A DNA stretch of 6,857 nucleotides. It comes from CAZAPZ01 sp964487285. GTDB taxonomy: Bacteria > Campylobacterota_A > Desulfurellia > JAADFJ01. Below the pieces are notes generated by a model, which was not told where the DNA came from, searched no databases, and worked only from the letters and a program-made list of their open reading frames with translations. Below, piece by piece: positions 1-6,640 of this stretch. Location: NCBI GenBank assembly GCA_964487285.1, contig CAZAPZ010000086.1, positions 1-6,857 of the forward strand. Direction: 5' to 3'. Positions within the stretch are counted from its first letter, which is position 1; every line of letters begins with the position of its first letter. A program made the translations under genes and the position numbers.

Positions 1-162
1 TCTTTGAGGTTTATATGAAGTTACTGAAGTTTTTTGTTGGGTTAGTGCGGAGGGGATGGGCTTAGTGAGAGAAAATAGTGATTTCTTTTTTTGAATTTGA
101 AAAGATATATTAGATTGCGAATTATTTTGCTAACAATACAAGATAACTATGCATTCAGTTAC
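1..162. other. Left-edge region without a convincing gene
   Basis: No recognisable gene is visible. On the + strand one frame stays open from base 3 to a TAG at 63-65 (about 20 codons, ending ...LVRRGWA), so a gene entering from the left may end there; the other two + frames stop within the first 20 bases. Twenty open codons is weak evidence, since chance alone often gives that. After this stop, a 5-bp stem (AGAAA 70-74 with TTTCT 82-86) runs into a T tract ending at 92 and could act as a poor + strand terminator. The minus strand has no start codon followed by a frame of useful length. Confidence 0.3.
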
Positions 163-164
163 TT
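140..164 (-). terminator. Weak hairpin at the 3' end of the flagellar operon
   Basis: TAACT (144-148) pairs with AGTTA (157-161), and AAG (140-142) pairs with CTT (162-164) across a one-base bulge. This gives an 8-bp stem that overlaps the stop codon of the last small gene. On the minus strand no T tract follows it, so it is not a classical intrinsic terminator. It may instead be a 3'-end stabilising structure or chance. No better terminator for the operon is visible before the window edge. Confidence 0.2.
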
Positions 165-459
165 AAAATTTACGAAAGAGATCGCTATTTATCTTTAGAT
201 ATTTATTTGTCAATTTCTTTTTTTTTGCTATTTCGGCAATCTCCTTCTCTACCATCTGTTTTTTAAGTGCAACTTTTGCCTCAATTGCCCTTATATTGGA
301 AAGCATTATTTTTAATGTTGGCAAATCTATCTTTTTTAAGTATCCAAGTTCATTTTCCAAAGTCTGCAGATTTTTTCCAAACCCATCCCATCTATCATTT
401 TTTGATAAACTATCAAGGATGTTTACCTCATCTAACAGCTGTTTTTTGTTTAATATCAT
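163..459 (-). CDS. Small helical protein after fliS, possible FliT-like flagellar chaperone
   Basis: This encodes a 98-residue, Lys- and Glu-rich protein that looks almost entirely alpha-helical, with no signal peptide, membrane segment or cysteine. Residues about 28-82 read as long amphipathic helices (LENELGYLKKID, then IRAIEAKVALKKQMVEKEI), compatible with a coiled-coil or helix-bundle chaperone. It is the last gene of the fliD-flaG-fliS cluster and its ATG lies 32 bp inside the 3' end of fliS. No SD precedes that ATG, so translation is probably coupled to fliS. In many bacteria the gene after fliS is fliT, whose product holds FliD for export; position, size and helicity fit that role. I see no diagnostic FliT motif, so the function is inferred from context, while the gene itself is well supported by its coupling and composition. 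Confidence 0.6.
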   Translation of the reverse strand: MILNKKQLLDEVNILDSLSKNDRWDGFGKNLQTLENELGYLKKIDLPTLKIMLSNIRAIEAKVALKKQMVEKEIAEIAKKKKLTNKYLKINSDLFRKF

Positions 460-838
460 TTTTATGATTAATTACGGTATTGCTCCATATTTGATGAATT
501 TTTGATAGATAGCGTGCAACGACTTTTATATTTTCTATATTTTTCTCTTTAAATCCATCCATCAGTTTGTTAATTAGATAGTCATACAGTGCCGCAAGGT
601 ACTCTACGGTGACTTCATCGGTTGTTTTATCTATACTGTCTCTCAATGTCATCAGTATTTCAACAGCCTTATTTATATTGTCCGCTATTTCTATGTCATC
701 GCCATTCTCAAGTTTTCTTTCCGCTGCAGCCGTCTCTTTTAGCGCTGCTGCAAATAGCATTGCTATTATCTGATCCGGATCCTCAACATTGTTGTAAAGC
801 ATGTTGTTGTATCGTTTATATGCCTGGGTTTTAGTCAT
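428..838 (-). CDS. fliS: Flagellin export chaperone FliS
   Basis: FliS is a small cytoplasmic helical-bundle chaperone that binds the C-terminus of flagellin, preventing premature polymerisation and delivering it to the flagellar type III export gate. The sequence follows the family closely: an N-terminal AYKRYNN with a following DPDQIIAMLFAAAL (family pattern AYxxY ... xPxxLIxMLYxGAL), a middle INKAVEILMTLRDSID, then YLAALYDYLINKL (the LYDYM-type helix), and finally ARYLSKIHQIWS. The length of 136 residues is usual. An in-frame ATG two codons upstream (844) is only one base from the SD AAGGAG at 846-851, whereas the ATG at 838 is seven bases away, so 838 is preferred. The SD overlaps the flaG stop codon, which suggests coupled translation. 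The 3' end overlaps the small downstream gene. Confidence 0.95.
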   Translation of the reverse strand: MTKTQAYKRYNNMLYNNVEDPDQIIAMLFAAALKETAAAERKLENGDDIEIADNINKAVEILMTLRDSIDKTTDEVTVEYLAALYDYLINKLMDGFKEKNIENIKVVARYLSKIHQIWSNTVINHKNDIKQKTAVR

Positions 839-845
839 TGTCATT

Positions 846-851
846 CTCCTT
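846..851 (-). promoter_or_regulatory. Ribosome binding site deciding the fliS start
   Basis: AAGGAG on the minus strand, sharing bases with the flaG stop codon TAA (850-852). The ATG at 844 is one base away, too close for normal initiation; the ATG at 838 has a seven-base spacer. This favours the second methionine as the start. Confidence 0.75.
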
Positions 852-1227
852 ATTGCGTTTTATCTACTATTAAACCTGATATTTCTCTCATATTTTCTTC
901 AAGTCTTAATAAGTTTTTTGCTGGAATCTGTCCGATTACTTGGTTTGTTTCCACATCTATAATTTTTACATAAAGCTCCCCGAGTTTATCCGAATACGAA
1001 AACATTATTTTTTGCGATAGAAGACTGTTGTTATTCATATTGTTAACGATGCTTGCAACGGTTGATGCCTTTAAACCTTTATGTGTTTTGTTATTTTCTT
1101 GAAGTAAACTTTCAGATTGTAATCGTTGCTTAATTTCAGCTTTCGCACTTGATATCTGCAACGCCCTTGACACTTCCTGCTTTATAGACGAAGAACTGTT
1201 TGATACGGCGCTTATCTTGCTATTCAT
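850..1227 (-). CDS. flaG: FlaG family flagellar protein
   Basis: This is a 125-residue protein with a Ser/Asn/Gln-rich, poorly conserved N-terminal half (residues 1-65) and a FlaG domain at about 68-122. The domain is recognised from FSYSDKLGELYVKIIDVETNQVIGQIPAKNLLRLEENMREISGLIVD, shown here in part as VKIIDVETNQVIGQIP; it matches the family pattern VKVxDxxTxEVIRQIPxE ... GLLVD. One visible change is Gly in place of the usual Arg before QIP. FlaG proteins are small flagellar proteins of poorly defined role that in several bacteria influence filament length; the mechanism is not settled. The gene starts just downstream of fliD, with a strong SD (AAGGAGGAGA, 1231-1240) that overlaps the fliD stop, and ends six bases before the fliS ATG at 844, so it is part of the same transcript. 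Confidence 0.9.
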   Translation of the reverse strand: MNSKISAVSNSSSSIKQEVSRALQISSAKAEIKQRLQSESLLQENNKTHKGLKASTVASIVNNMNNNSLLSQKIMFSYSDKLGELYVKIIDVETNQVIGQIPAKNLLRLEENMREISGLIVDKTQ

Positions 1228-1238
1228 TTTTCTCCTCC

Positions 1239-2603
1239 TTAACTACTTGCTTTTGTAGAGCTGGCTATTTGAATAGTTAAATAGTTTCCAATGGTTTTAA
1301 GCTTTCCGAGGAAAGTATCTAAATTTGCAAATTGCATTGCTAATTGATCCTGCTGCTTTTGTATAAAACTGTTTGTTGTTGCGATCTGTGTATTTAAATT
1401 GTCCTTCTGAGTGTTAAACAGTGTTTCCTCCGGAGTGATTATGTCATTTGAGATTGAGCTAAGTACGGTTGAAAGATGTCCAAAAAAACTATCGGAACTG
1501 CTGGTTTCATTTCCAACAAGAAGTTGCTTCACACCAGCTCTGTTTGATAGCAGCGCAGCATCAAGTTTTGTAGAATCAAAGCTATAAGTGCCGTCGCTAT
1601 TTCGTGAAACACCTATATCGCTTAAAGAATTTAAATTTGCGGAGCTAGCGGAAGGCGATGAATTAAAAGACAAAAACGGGGCTTCTACACGGCTTAAAAC
1701 TTGTTTGATATTGCTGTCAGACATTAAAATACCCTGTTTCTTGGGATTAGAATCATAATGCGTTTCAGTACTATAAGTTGCTCTAAACGCATTATATGCA
1801 TCAACCATGTTTTTGATCGAATCCGATATTTGTGAATTATCATTCGAAACTGTTATGGAAGCTGTACCTGTATTGATAATTTGAAACTGAACCCCGTTTA
1901 TAAGATTCCCTACGTTGTTGGACGATTCTGTAACCGATAAACCGTCTAATGTCATTGACAGATCGGCTGCCGATTGAGTCTGCGTAAAACTTGTGCCTGT
2001 CGGAGTGCTGGTAATTGATATTGTATTTGCAGTTCCGGATGGAGCTGAAAGCAGTATCACATACGGATTTGATGCTGCACCTGTGTTTACCAGTGTGGCA
2101 GTGGCGCCTGTTTGAAGCCCGTTTATGGCAGCTACTAATTCTGCCGGTGTTGATGGTTCGGTTGAATCTGTTGTGTTCGAATCGGTAGCTATGCTATAAG
2201 TGACTCCTCCTCCTATACTAAAGCTGAATGTACCCGAAGATAACGGTGTTGTTGAAGCGGCGAATCCGTTGGATTGAAGCTGCTGGGATTGAGCCATACT
2301 GCTTACATTCAAATCATAAGTTGCTGTATTTGTCTGGCCTGTTATTGATGCTGTGGCAATCGTGCTATCGCTGCTTGAGGTTTTGACTTTGTCAAAAGAT
2401 TGAGTGAGATCATTCAGCGAACTGCTTAATGCGGTTAGTTTAGTAGAGATGGCACTGTAAGCTCCATTTTTAGCATCCAAGACAACCAGTTTGGATTGCA
2501 TAATCGTTACCGGTATGTCATCAATCGTTTTAAGCTTATCTAACATGCTTTGCAGATTCAATCCCGACCCGACCCCAAGTCCTGTTATCGTCCCAAGTTC
2601 CAT
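1239..2603 (-). CDS. fliD: Flagellar filament cap protein FliD (HAP2)
   Basis: FliD forms the cap at the tip of the growing filament and promotes folding and insertion of exported flagellin. The 454-residue length is typical. Residues about 5-105 match FliD_N, opening with GTITGLGVGSGLNLQSMLDK and continuing with the heptad-like helix that ends near LTQSF; the Gly-rich GVGSGLN start is characteristic. Residues about 120-205 are a Ser/Thr-rich variable domain containing a flagellin_IN-like stretch (LVAAINGLQTGATATLV, then YVILLSAPSG). Residues about 212-440 match FliD_C, with NLINGVQFQI, IKNMVDAYNAFRATY and a long C-terminal helix IQKQQDQLAMQFANLDTFLG. The protein has no cysteine and no signal peptide, as expected for a type III flagellar export substrate. 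The start is supported by a strong SD, AAGGAGG (2609-2615). It is the first gene of the flagellar operon and sits behind a sigma-28-like promoter. Confidence 0.96.
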   Translation of the reverse strand: MELGTITGLGVGSGLNLQSMLDKLKTIDDIPVTIMQSKLVVLDAKNGAYSAISTKLTALSSSLNDLTQSFDKVKTSSSDSTIATASITGQTNTATYDLNVSSMAQSQQLQSNGFAASTTPLSSGTFSFSIGGGVTYSIATDSNTTDSTEPSTPAELVAAINGLQTGATATLVNTGAASNPYVILLSAPSGTANTISITSTPTGTSFTQTQSAADLSMTLDGLSVTESSNNVGNLINGVQFQIINTGTASITVSNDNSQISDSIKNMVDAYNAFRATYSTETHYDSNPKKQGILMSDSNIKQVLSRVEAPFLSFNSSPSASSANLNSLSDIGVSRNSDGTYSFDSTKLDAALLSNRAGVKQLLVGNETSSSDSFFGHLSTVLSSISNDIITPEETLFNTQKDNLNTQIATTNSFIQKQQDQLAMQFANLDTFLGKLKTIGNYLTIQIASSTKASS

Positions 2604-2652
2604 GGTTTCCTCCTTATAGTTGCCATCATTCTACCAAGAGTATCCAAATTAA

Positions 2653-2710
2653 ATTTATCTATTTGGCTTTTTGCTTGTATAAAAATGCTTATATATCTAT
2701 TCGGCTTTTT
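2653..2710. repeat. Imperfect direct repeat at the uvrA end
   Basis: Two 20-base copies, 2653-2672 and 2691-2710, match at 18 of 20 positions and lie 38 bases apart. In minus-strand orientation the copies read AAAAAGCCGAATAGATATAT, covering the last uvrA codons and stop, and AAAAAGCCAAATAGATAAAT, in the gap before fliD. The first copy contains the -10 element of the sigma-28-like promoter. The second has a degraded version of it and no matching -35. Confidence 0.6.
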
Positions 2711-5495
2711 TTTCTAATTCTTTAAATAAAACTTTGCCCGTTTTGCTATTTTGTTTGGCAACATTTTTTACAGTACCGCATGCAGCCACCGTGCCGCCGT
2801 TTCTGCCGCCTTCAGGACCTAAATCTATAATATAATCGGAATGCATCATAATGTCTATATTATGCTCAATAATAATCAGGCTGTTACCCTTGTCCACCAA
2901 TCTATCGAATAGATTTATTAATTTTGAGATATCGGCTTTATGAAGTCCTATGGTTGGTTCGTCCAACAGATATAAAGTGCCTCCGGCATCCTTTTTTGTC
3001 AGCTCTTTAGATAATTTTATTCGCTGCGATTCGCCTCCTGATAATGTGGGGGCAGGCTGTCCAAGTGTGAGATATCCAAGCCCAATATCAACAAGTATAT
3101 TTAGTTTTCGCTTTATGGAAGGAATGTTGGTAAAAAATAGCGATGCTTGTTTTATAGTCATGTCCAAAACATCGGAAATAGTCTTTCCTTTATATTTTAC
3201 TTTTAATGTTTCTTTATTAAATCGACTGCCTTCGCAAACCTCGCATTGTACATAAATATCGGGCATAAACTGCATCTCTATTTTAATCGTTCCCGATCCT
3301 TTGCAATGTTCGCATCTTCCGCCTGAAACATTGAAGCTGAACCGTCCTGCCTTCCAACCCCATTGCCGGGCAATCTCCGTTTCGCTGAATATATTTCTTA
3401 TATCAGTTAAAACACCCGTATAGGTGGCAGGATTTGATCTGTTTGTCCGTCCTATCGGCGACTGATTAACAGCCATCACCATTGTTATTTTGCTTGTTCC
3501 GTCTATCTTTTTATATTTTGTATCGGAAGGTACCTGTCTGTCAAAAAGTGAATTTTCGATTGCAGGTAGAAGTGTATCAAAAACCAAACTCGATTTTCCG
3601 GATCCTGAAACGCCTGCTATAATCACTATCTCTTTTAAAGGAAATTTAACAGTTATATTTTTAAGATTATGCGTGGCGGCTTCATAAAGAGTTATAAAAC
3701 TCTTTGAAGTTCGAACGGTATGCTTAGGCGGCATTCTTATTGCTCCCGAAAGATATTGCCCCGTCAATGAAGCACTGTTTTTCTCAATCTCATCTACCGT
3801 TCCTGTCGCTGTAATCTCACCGCCATCTTTTCCTGCGGCAGGTCCCATATCAATGAGATAATCAGCCGCTCTTATTATCTGCTCGTCATGCTCCACTACG
3901 ATTACGCTGTTTCTTAAATCAACCAACTGTTTTAATGATTTTATAAGCTTGGCGCTGTCTGTGGGATGAAGACCGATAGAGGGTTCATCAAGCACATAAA
4001 TTATGTCTGTCAGTTCCGACCCTATCTGAGTGGCAAGTTTTATGCGTTGAGACTCTCCGCCTGAAAGAGTAGCTGTTTTTCTCATAAGTGTTACATAATA
4101 GAGTCCAGTATCAATTAGAAATTTAGCTCTTCTTCCAACGCCTTTAATTATCGGGGCCGCGATTTTTATTTTAGAACCCGAAAGGTTAGCTTCCAGTTTA
4201 TTAATAAATTGATAAAAATTTGATATTTCAAGAGAGGCCGCTTCTATAATATTTTTGCCATTTATTTTGAAAGATAGCGGAACTTTGCTCAGCCTATTTC
4301 CGCTGCAACTTTTACAAGGAAGTTCTATCATCATTTTATCAATTTCTCTTTTCAGTTCGTATGATTCCGTGTTTCCATAAACCGTTCCTACAATTGGAAC
4401 AATGCCTGCAAACTTGGCTCCTTTTGCCTTACTTTTATCCGATGCTACGCCATAAAGCAAAATCGTTTTTTCTTTTTCAGTCAACAGATTAAATGATTCG
4501 TATAGGTCTATATTATAAAATGAAGCGGTTTGCCTGAGCATTTTTCTATAAGCTCTAAAATGGTTACGAAACAAAATCGGAATGGCACCTTCTCTGATAG
4601 AGAGAGACGGATCTTTGATAAGCTTATCTATATTAAGCTGATATCGCACGCCAAGTCCTCCGCATTCTATGCAGGCGCCTTGAGGTGCGTTAAATGAAAA
4701 AAGTTGCGGGCTTACTTTTGGATAGCCGATAAGACAGTGAGGACATGCCAGATGGCTTGAAAGCATAAAATTATCCTCCTCCGATTGAACCGATGCGATA
4801 CCGCCTGAAAGTTTTAACGCTGCATCTATGGAGTTTGCGAGTCTTGACCTTATGCCGTCTTTCATAACGAGTCTATCAATTACCACTTCAATATCATGCT
4901 TTTTTCTTTTATCAAGGTTGATGTCATCTTCAAGCATCAGAATTTTACCGTCCGCCTTCACTCGCAAGTAGCCGTCTTTCAATAGTTTGCTAAAAAGCTC
5001 TTTATACTGTCCTTTTTTATTCCTTATAACGGGAGACAGAAGTATAAATTTTTTACCCGCAGCAATTTTTTTTGAGATCTCTTCTATCATCTCATCAACG
5101 CTTTGAGATAAAAGCGGCTTGCCGCAATTGTAGCAGGATGCATCTGCAATATGAGCATATAGTATTCTCAAGTGATCGTATATCTCTGTCACCGTTCCTA
5201 CGGTGGAACGCGGATTGTTAGACACAGTCTGCTGTTTTATCGCTATTGACGGTGATAAACCATGTATGCTTTTCACATCCGGCTTTTTTATTTTACCGAG
5301 AAACTGTCTCGCATAAGATGAAAGTGACTCAAGATATCTTCTTTGTCCTTCAGCATAGAGTACATCAAAGGCGAGAGTTGATTTTCCTGAACCGGAAGGA
5401 CCTGTTATGACAACAAATTTACCTTTAGGAATCTCAACTGATACTGATTTAAGATTATGTTCCGAAGCCCCGATTATTTTTATTTTTCTTTCCAT
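2697..5495 (-). CDS. uvrA: Excinuclease ABC subunit UvrA
   Basis: UvrA is the damage-sensing ATPase of nucleotide excision repair; a UvrA dimer scans DNA, loads UvrB at lesions and then leaves. Residue numbers here count from the upstream ATG at 5507. Both ABC halves are complete: Walker A GPSGSGKS at 36-43, signature LSGGESQRIKL at 481-491 and Walker B YVLDEPSIGLH at 504-514; then Walker A GVSGSGKS at 632-639, signature at 822-832 and Walker B YLLDEPTIGLH at 846-856. Zinc ligands are C255/C258/C279/C282 and C732/C735/C755/C758, with further CxxC pairs at 125-128 and 398-401. The length (932-936) equals that of usual family members. The start at 5495 (MERKIKIIGASEHNLK) aligns with the family N-terminus; the ATG at 5507 would add four residues and overlaps a promoter-like -10. 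Neither ATG has an SD. Confidence 0.97.
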   Translation of the reverse strand: MERKIKIIGASEHNLKSVSVEIPKGKFVVITGPSGSGKSTLAFDVLYAEGQRRYLESLSSYARQFLGKIKKPDVKSIHGLSPSIAIKQQTVSNNPRSTVGTVTEIYDHLRILYAHIADASCYNCGKPLLSQSVDEMIEEISKKIAAGKKFILLSPVIRNKKGQYKELFSKLLKDGYLRVKADGKILMLEDDINLDKRKKHDIEVVIDRLVMKDGIRSRLANSIDAALKLSGGIASVQSEEDNFMLSSHLACPHCLIGYPKVSPQLFSFNAPQGACIECGGLGVRYQLNIDKLIKDPSLSIREGAIPILFRNHFRAYRKMLRQTASFYNIDLYESFNLLTEKEKTILLYGVASDKSKAKGAKFAGIVPIVGTVYGNTESYELKREIDKMMIELPCKSCSGNRLSKVPLSFKINGKNIIEAASLEISNFYQFINKLEANLSGSKIKIAAPIIKGVGRRAKFLIDTGLYYVTLMRKTATLSGGESQRIKLATQIGSELTDIIYVLDEPSIGLHPTDSAKLIKSLKQLVDLRNSVIVVEHDEQIIRAADYLIDMGPAAGKDGGEITATGTVDEIEKNSASLTGQYLSGAIRMPPKHTVRTSKSFITLYEAATHNLKNITVKFPLKEIVIIAGVSGSGKSSLVFDTLLPAIENSLFDRQVPSDTKYKKIDGTSKITMVMAVNQSPIGRTNRSNPATYTGVLTDIRNIFSETEIARQWGWKAGRFSFNVSGGRCEHCKGSGTIKIEMQFMPDIYVQCEVCEGSRFNKETLKVKYKGKTISDVLDMTIKQASLFFTNIPSIKRKLNILVDIGLGYLTLGQPAPTLSGGESQRIKLSKELTKKDAGGTLYLLDEPTIGLHKADISKLINLFDRLVDKGNSLIIIEHNIDIMMHSDYIIDLGPEGGRNGGTVAACGTVKNVAKQNSKTGKVLFKELEKKAE
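2698..2724 (-). promoter_or_regulatory. Sigma-28 (FliA) type promoter for fliD-flaG-fliS
   Basis: Minus strand TAAAGAAT (2724-2717), an 11-base spacer (2716-2706), then GCCGAATA (2705-2698). The known enterobacterial flagellar sigma-28 consensus is TAAAGTTT-N11-GCCGATAA. The TAAAG and GCCGA cores match fully and the spacing is exact. Transcription would begin near 2691, leaving a leader of about 88 bases before the fliD ATG. The site lies inside the last codons and stop of uvrA, so the flagellar genes can be transcribed separately from it. fliD and fliS are known late flagellar genes, often under this sigma factor, which fits. Confidence 0.75.
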
Positions 5496-5517
5496 ATCAA
5501 GTATCATAGGTTATAAT
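5489..5517 (+). promoter_or_regulatory. Possible promoter of the radical SAM gene
   Basis: A perfect -10 TATAAT (5512-5517) has, 17 bases upstream, TTTCCA (5489-5494), a 4-of-6 match to TTGACA. The predicted start is near 5524, one base before the ATG at 5525. It overlaps the uvrA promoter on the other strand, so the two could not be occupied at the same time. Confidence 0.4.
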
Positions 5518-5531
5518 AATGCTTATGACAA
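5503..5531 (-). promoter_or_regulatory. Probable housekeeping promoter of uvrA
   Basis: Minus strand TTGTCA (5531-5526), a 17-base spacer, then TATGAT (5508-5503). This is 5 of 6 bases in each hexamer with ideal spacing. The usual 6-7 base distance puts the transcription start at about 5495-5497, on or next to the uvrA ATG at 5495, so the mRNA would have essentially no 5' leader. No LexA-type box was recognised. Promoter calling by eye in AT-rich DNA carries a real false-positive rate. Confidence 0.5.
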
Positions 5532-6460
5532 AAAAAACGGAATATCTTTTTGGACCCGTTCCATCAAGAAGACTCGGAAGATCGCTCGGCATTAATCTCG
5601 TGCCCAAAAAAATCTGTAACTACAATTGCGTTTACTGCGAAATAGGTAGTACGCTGTCGGCGGCATCGGCAATAAAAGAATATATCTCCATTGACAAAAT
5701 ATTCGATGAGATAGAAAAGTTTGTCAAAAGCGGTGATGCTATTGATGTTATAACGCTTACCGGAGCAGGTGAGCCTACCCTCAATTCAGGTATAGGCAGA
5801 CTGATCGGATTGATAAAGGGCATAACTTCTACTCCTGTTGCCGTGTTGACAAATGGATCGCTTCTTTATGATGATAGAGTCAAACAAAGGCTGTTTGATG
5901 CAGATATTGTCATACCATCTGTGGACAGCGTAGTTAAAAGCGATTTTCTCAAAGTGGACAGATCCGGCAATGGCGACATCGACATCATTCTAAATGGAAT
6001 AAGAAATTTTTCTAATATTTATAACGGCAGATTATGGCTCGAGGTTTTAATTGTAAAAAATATCAACGATAGCTTGGAAAGCATAAAACAGCTTGGAAAA
6101 TGGGCATCTACCGTAAAAGCTGAAAAACTTCAGATAGGCAGCGTAGTCAGACCTCCTGCAGCGGATGTTATGCCGGCTACAACAATCGAACTACAGAGAA
6201 TTGCCGGTATTCTACGGAGTTATCTTAATTATGCCGTAGAGGTAGCAAGCGAATTTGAGGCTGATGGTGAAGAAGATCGTATCTCGGAAGCAAGAATTTT
6301 GTCAAGCTGTAGGATGCGTCCACTTACAAAAAATGATTTAACCTTATTATATGGGGATAATCCCAAGTTAAACGACATATTATGCCGATTGATTGACGAT
6401 GGCTTGATAAAACAGGAAAAATTTGACGGTAGAAAATATTATAAAACAACAAACCTGTGA
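5525..6460 (+). CDS. Radical SAM protein, COG0731 type, with C-terminal winged-helix-like tail
   Basis: This is a cytoplasmic iron-sulfur enzyme that should cleave S-adenosylmethionine reductively; its substrate is unknown. Counting from the ATG at 5519, the N-terminal signature YLFGPVPSRRLGRSLGINL precedes the cluster motif C33-x3-C37-x2-C40 (CNYNCVYC). A SAM-binding motif follows at TGAGEPTLN (81-89), with LTNGSLL at 110-116. FGPVPSRRLGxSLG followed by CxxxCxxC typifies the bacterial proteins of COG0731, often annotated as wyosine-synthetase-like, although bacteria generally lack wyosine, so that label should not be trusted. Residues about 266-311 (RPLTKNDLTLLYGDNPKLNDILCRL and on to GRKYY) resemble a winged helix, implying nucleic-acid or protein binding. 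The start at 5525 fits the family N-terminus; the ATG at 5519 has only a weak AGG eight bases upstream. Confidence 0.85.
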   Translation: MTKKTEYLFGPVPSRRLGRSLGINLVPKKICNYNCVYCEIGSTLSAASAIKEYISIDKIFDEIEKFVKSGDAIDVITLTGAGEPTLNSGIGRLIGLIKGITSTPVAVLTNGSLLYDDRVKQRLFDADIVIPSVDSVVKSDFLKVDRSGNGDIDIILNGIRNFSNIYNGRLWLEVLIVKNINDSLESIKQLGKWASTVKAEKLQIGSVVRPPAADVMPATTIELQRIAGILRSYLNYAVEVASEFEADGEEDRISEARILSSCRMRPLTKNDLTLLYGDNPKLNDILCRLIDDGLIKQEKFDGRKYYKTTNL

Positions 6461-6470
6461 GGTTTTCTTG
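6451..6470 (+). terminator. Weak terminator-like hairpin at the radical SAM stop
   Basis: AAACCT (6451-6456) pairs with AGGTTT (6460-6465) over a GTG loop, followed by TCTTG. The hairpin includes the stop codon. It is short, has only two G-C pairs and a broken T tract, so termination would be partial at best. Confidence 0.3.
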
Positions 6471-6542
6471 CTAATAAAAAATACCTTTCTTTTAATGATT
6501 CAATTGCCTAAGCAGACATAGATTATCCAATAAACATATAAT

Positions 6543-6578
6543 CAGTGTTAAAGAGGCAATAAAAATCTTAAAACACTG
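6543..6578. repeat. Inverted repeat in the rRNA upstream region
   Basis: CAGTGTT (6543-6549) and AACACTG (6572-6578) form a 7-bp stem. It extends by AAG (6551-6553) with CTT (6567-6569) across a small internal bulge. It lies upstream of both candidate rRNA promoters and has no T tract, so it could be a protein-binding site, a 3' structure of the radical SAM mRNA, or chance. Confidence 0.35.
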
Positions 6579-6588
6579 CATCTTAGAA

Positions 6589-6594
6589 TATAAT
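6589..6594 (+). promoter_or_regulatory. Possible upstream rRNA promoter -10
   Basis: A perfect TATAAT lies about 70 bases upstream of the stronger -10. No good -35 sits at the correct distance (TCTTAA at 17 bases). rRNA operons often have tandem promoters, which is why it is listed, but a lone TATAAT in AT-rich DNA is weak evidence. Confidence 0.25.
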
Positions 6595-6640
6595 GAGACC
6601 ACTCTTCATAAATCTTTCTCAACTTTCTTTATATTTCCCC

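Noticed and set aside
622..834. Open frame of 70 codons on the + strand, Cys- and Leu-rich
   Set aside because: It is the antisense of the conserved fliS gene; the cysteine and leucine content is a by-product of reverse-reading its codons.
2628..2633. TAGAAT as a sigma-70 -10 for fliD (minus strand)
   Set aside because: No recognisable -35 at 16-18 bases, and the sigma-28-like site upstream is a far better match.
2666..2688. Hairpin in the uvrA-fliD gap as a uvrA terminator
   Set aside because: The stem is A-T rich with a bulge, and no T tract follows on the minus strand.
2950..3255. Open frame of 101 codons on the + strand
   Set aside because: It is antisense to the conserved second ABC domain of uvrA, has no family features, and is best explained as a shadow.
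3686..3705. Perfect 8-bp hairpin AAAGAGTT-ATAA-AACTCTTT in uvrA
   Set aside because: It falls within normal coding sequence in the linker before the second ABC half; about one such stem is expected by chance in AT-rich DNA of this length.
4725..4732. Perfect sigma-28 -10 GCCGATAA on the + strand inside uvrA
   Set aside because: The bases 11 upstream (4706-4713, GCGGGCTT) do not resemble TAAAG, and no gene lies downstream on that strand; it simply encodes part of UvrA on the other strand.
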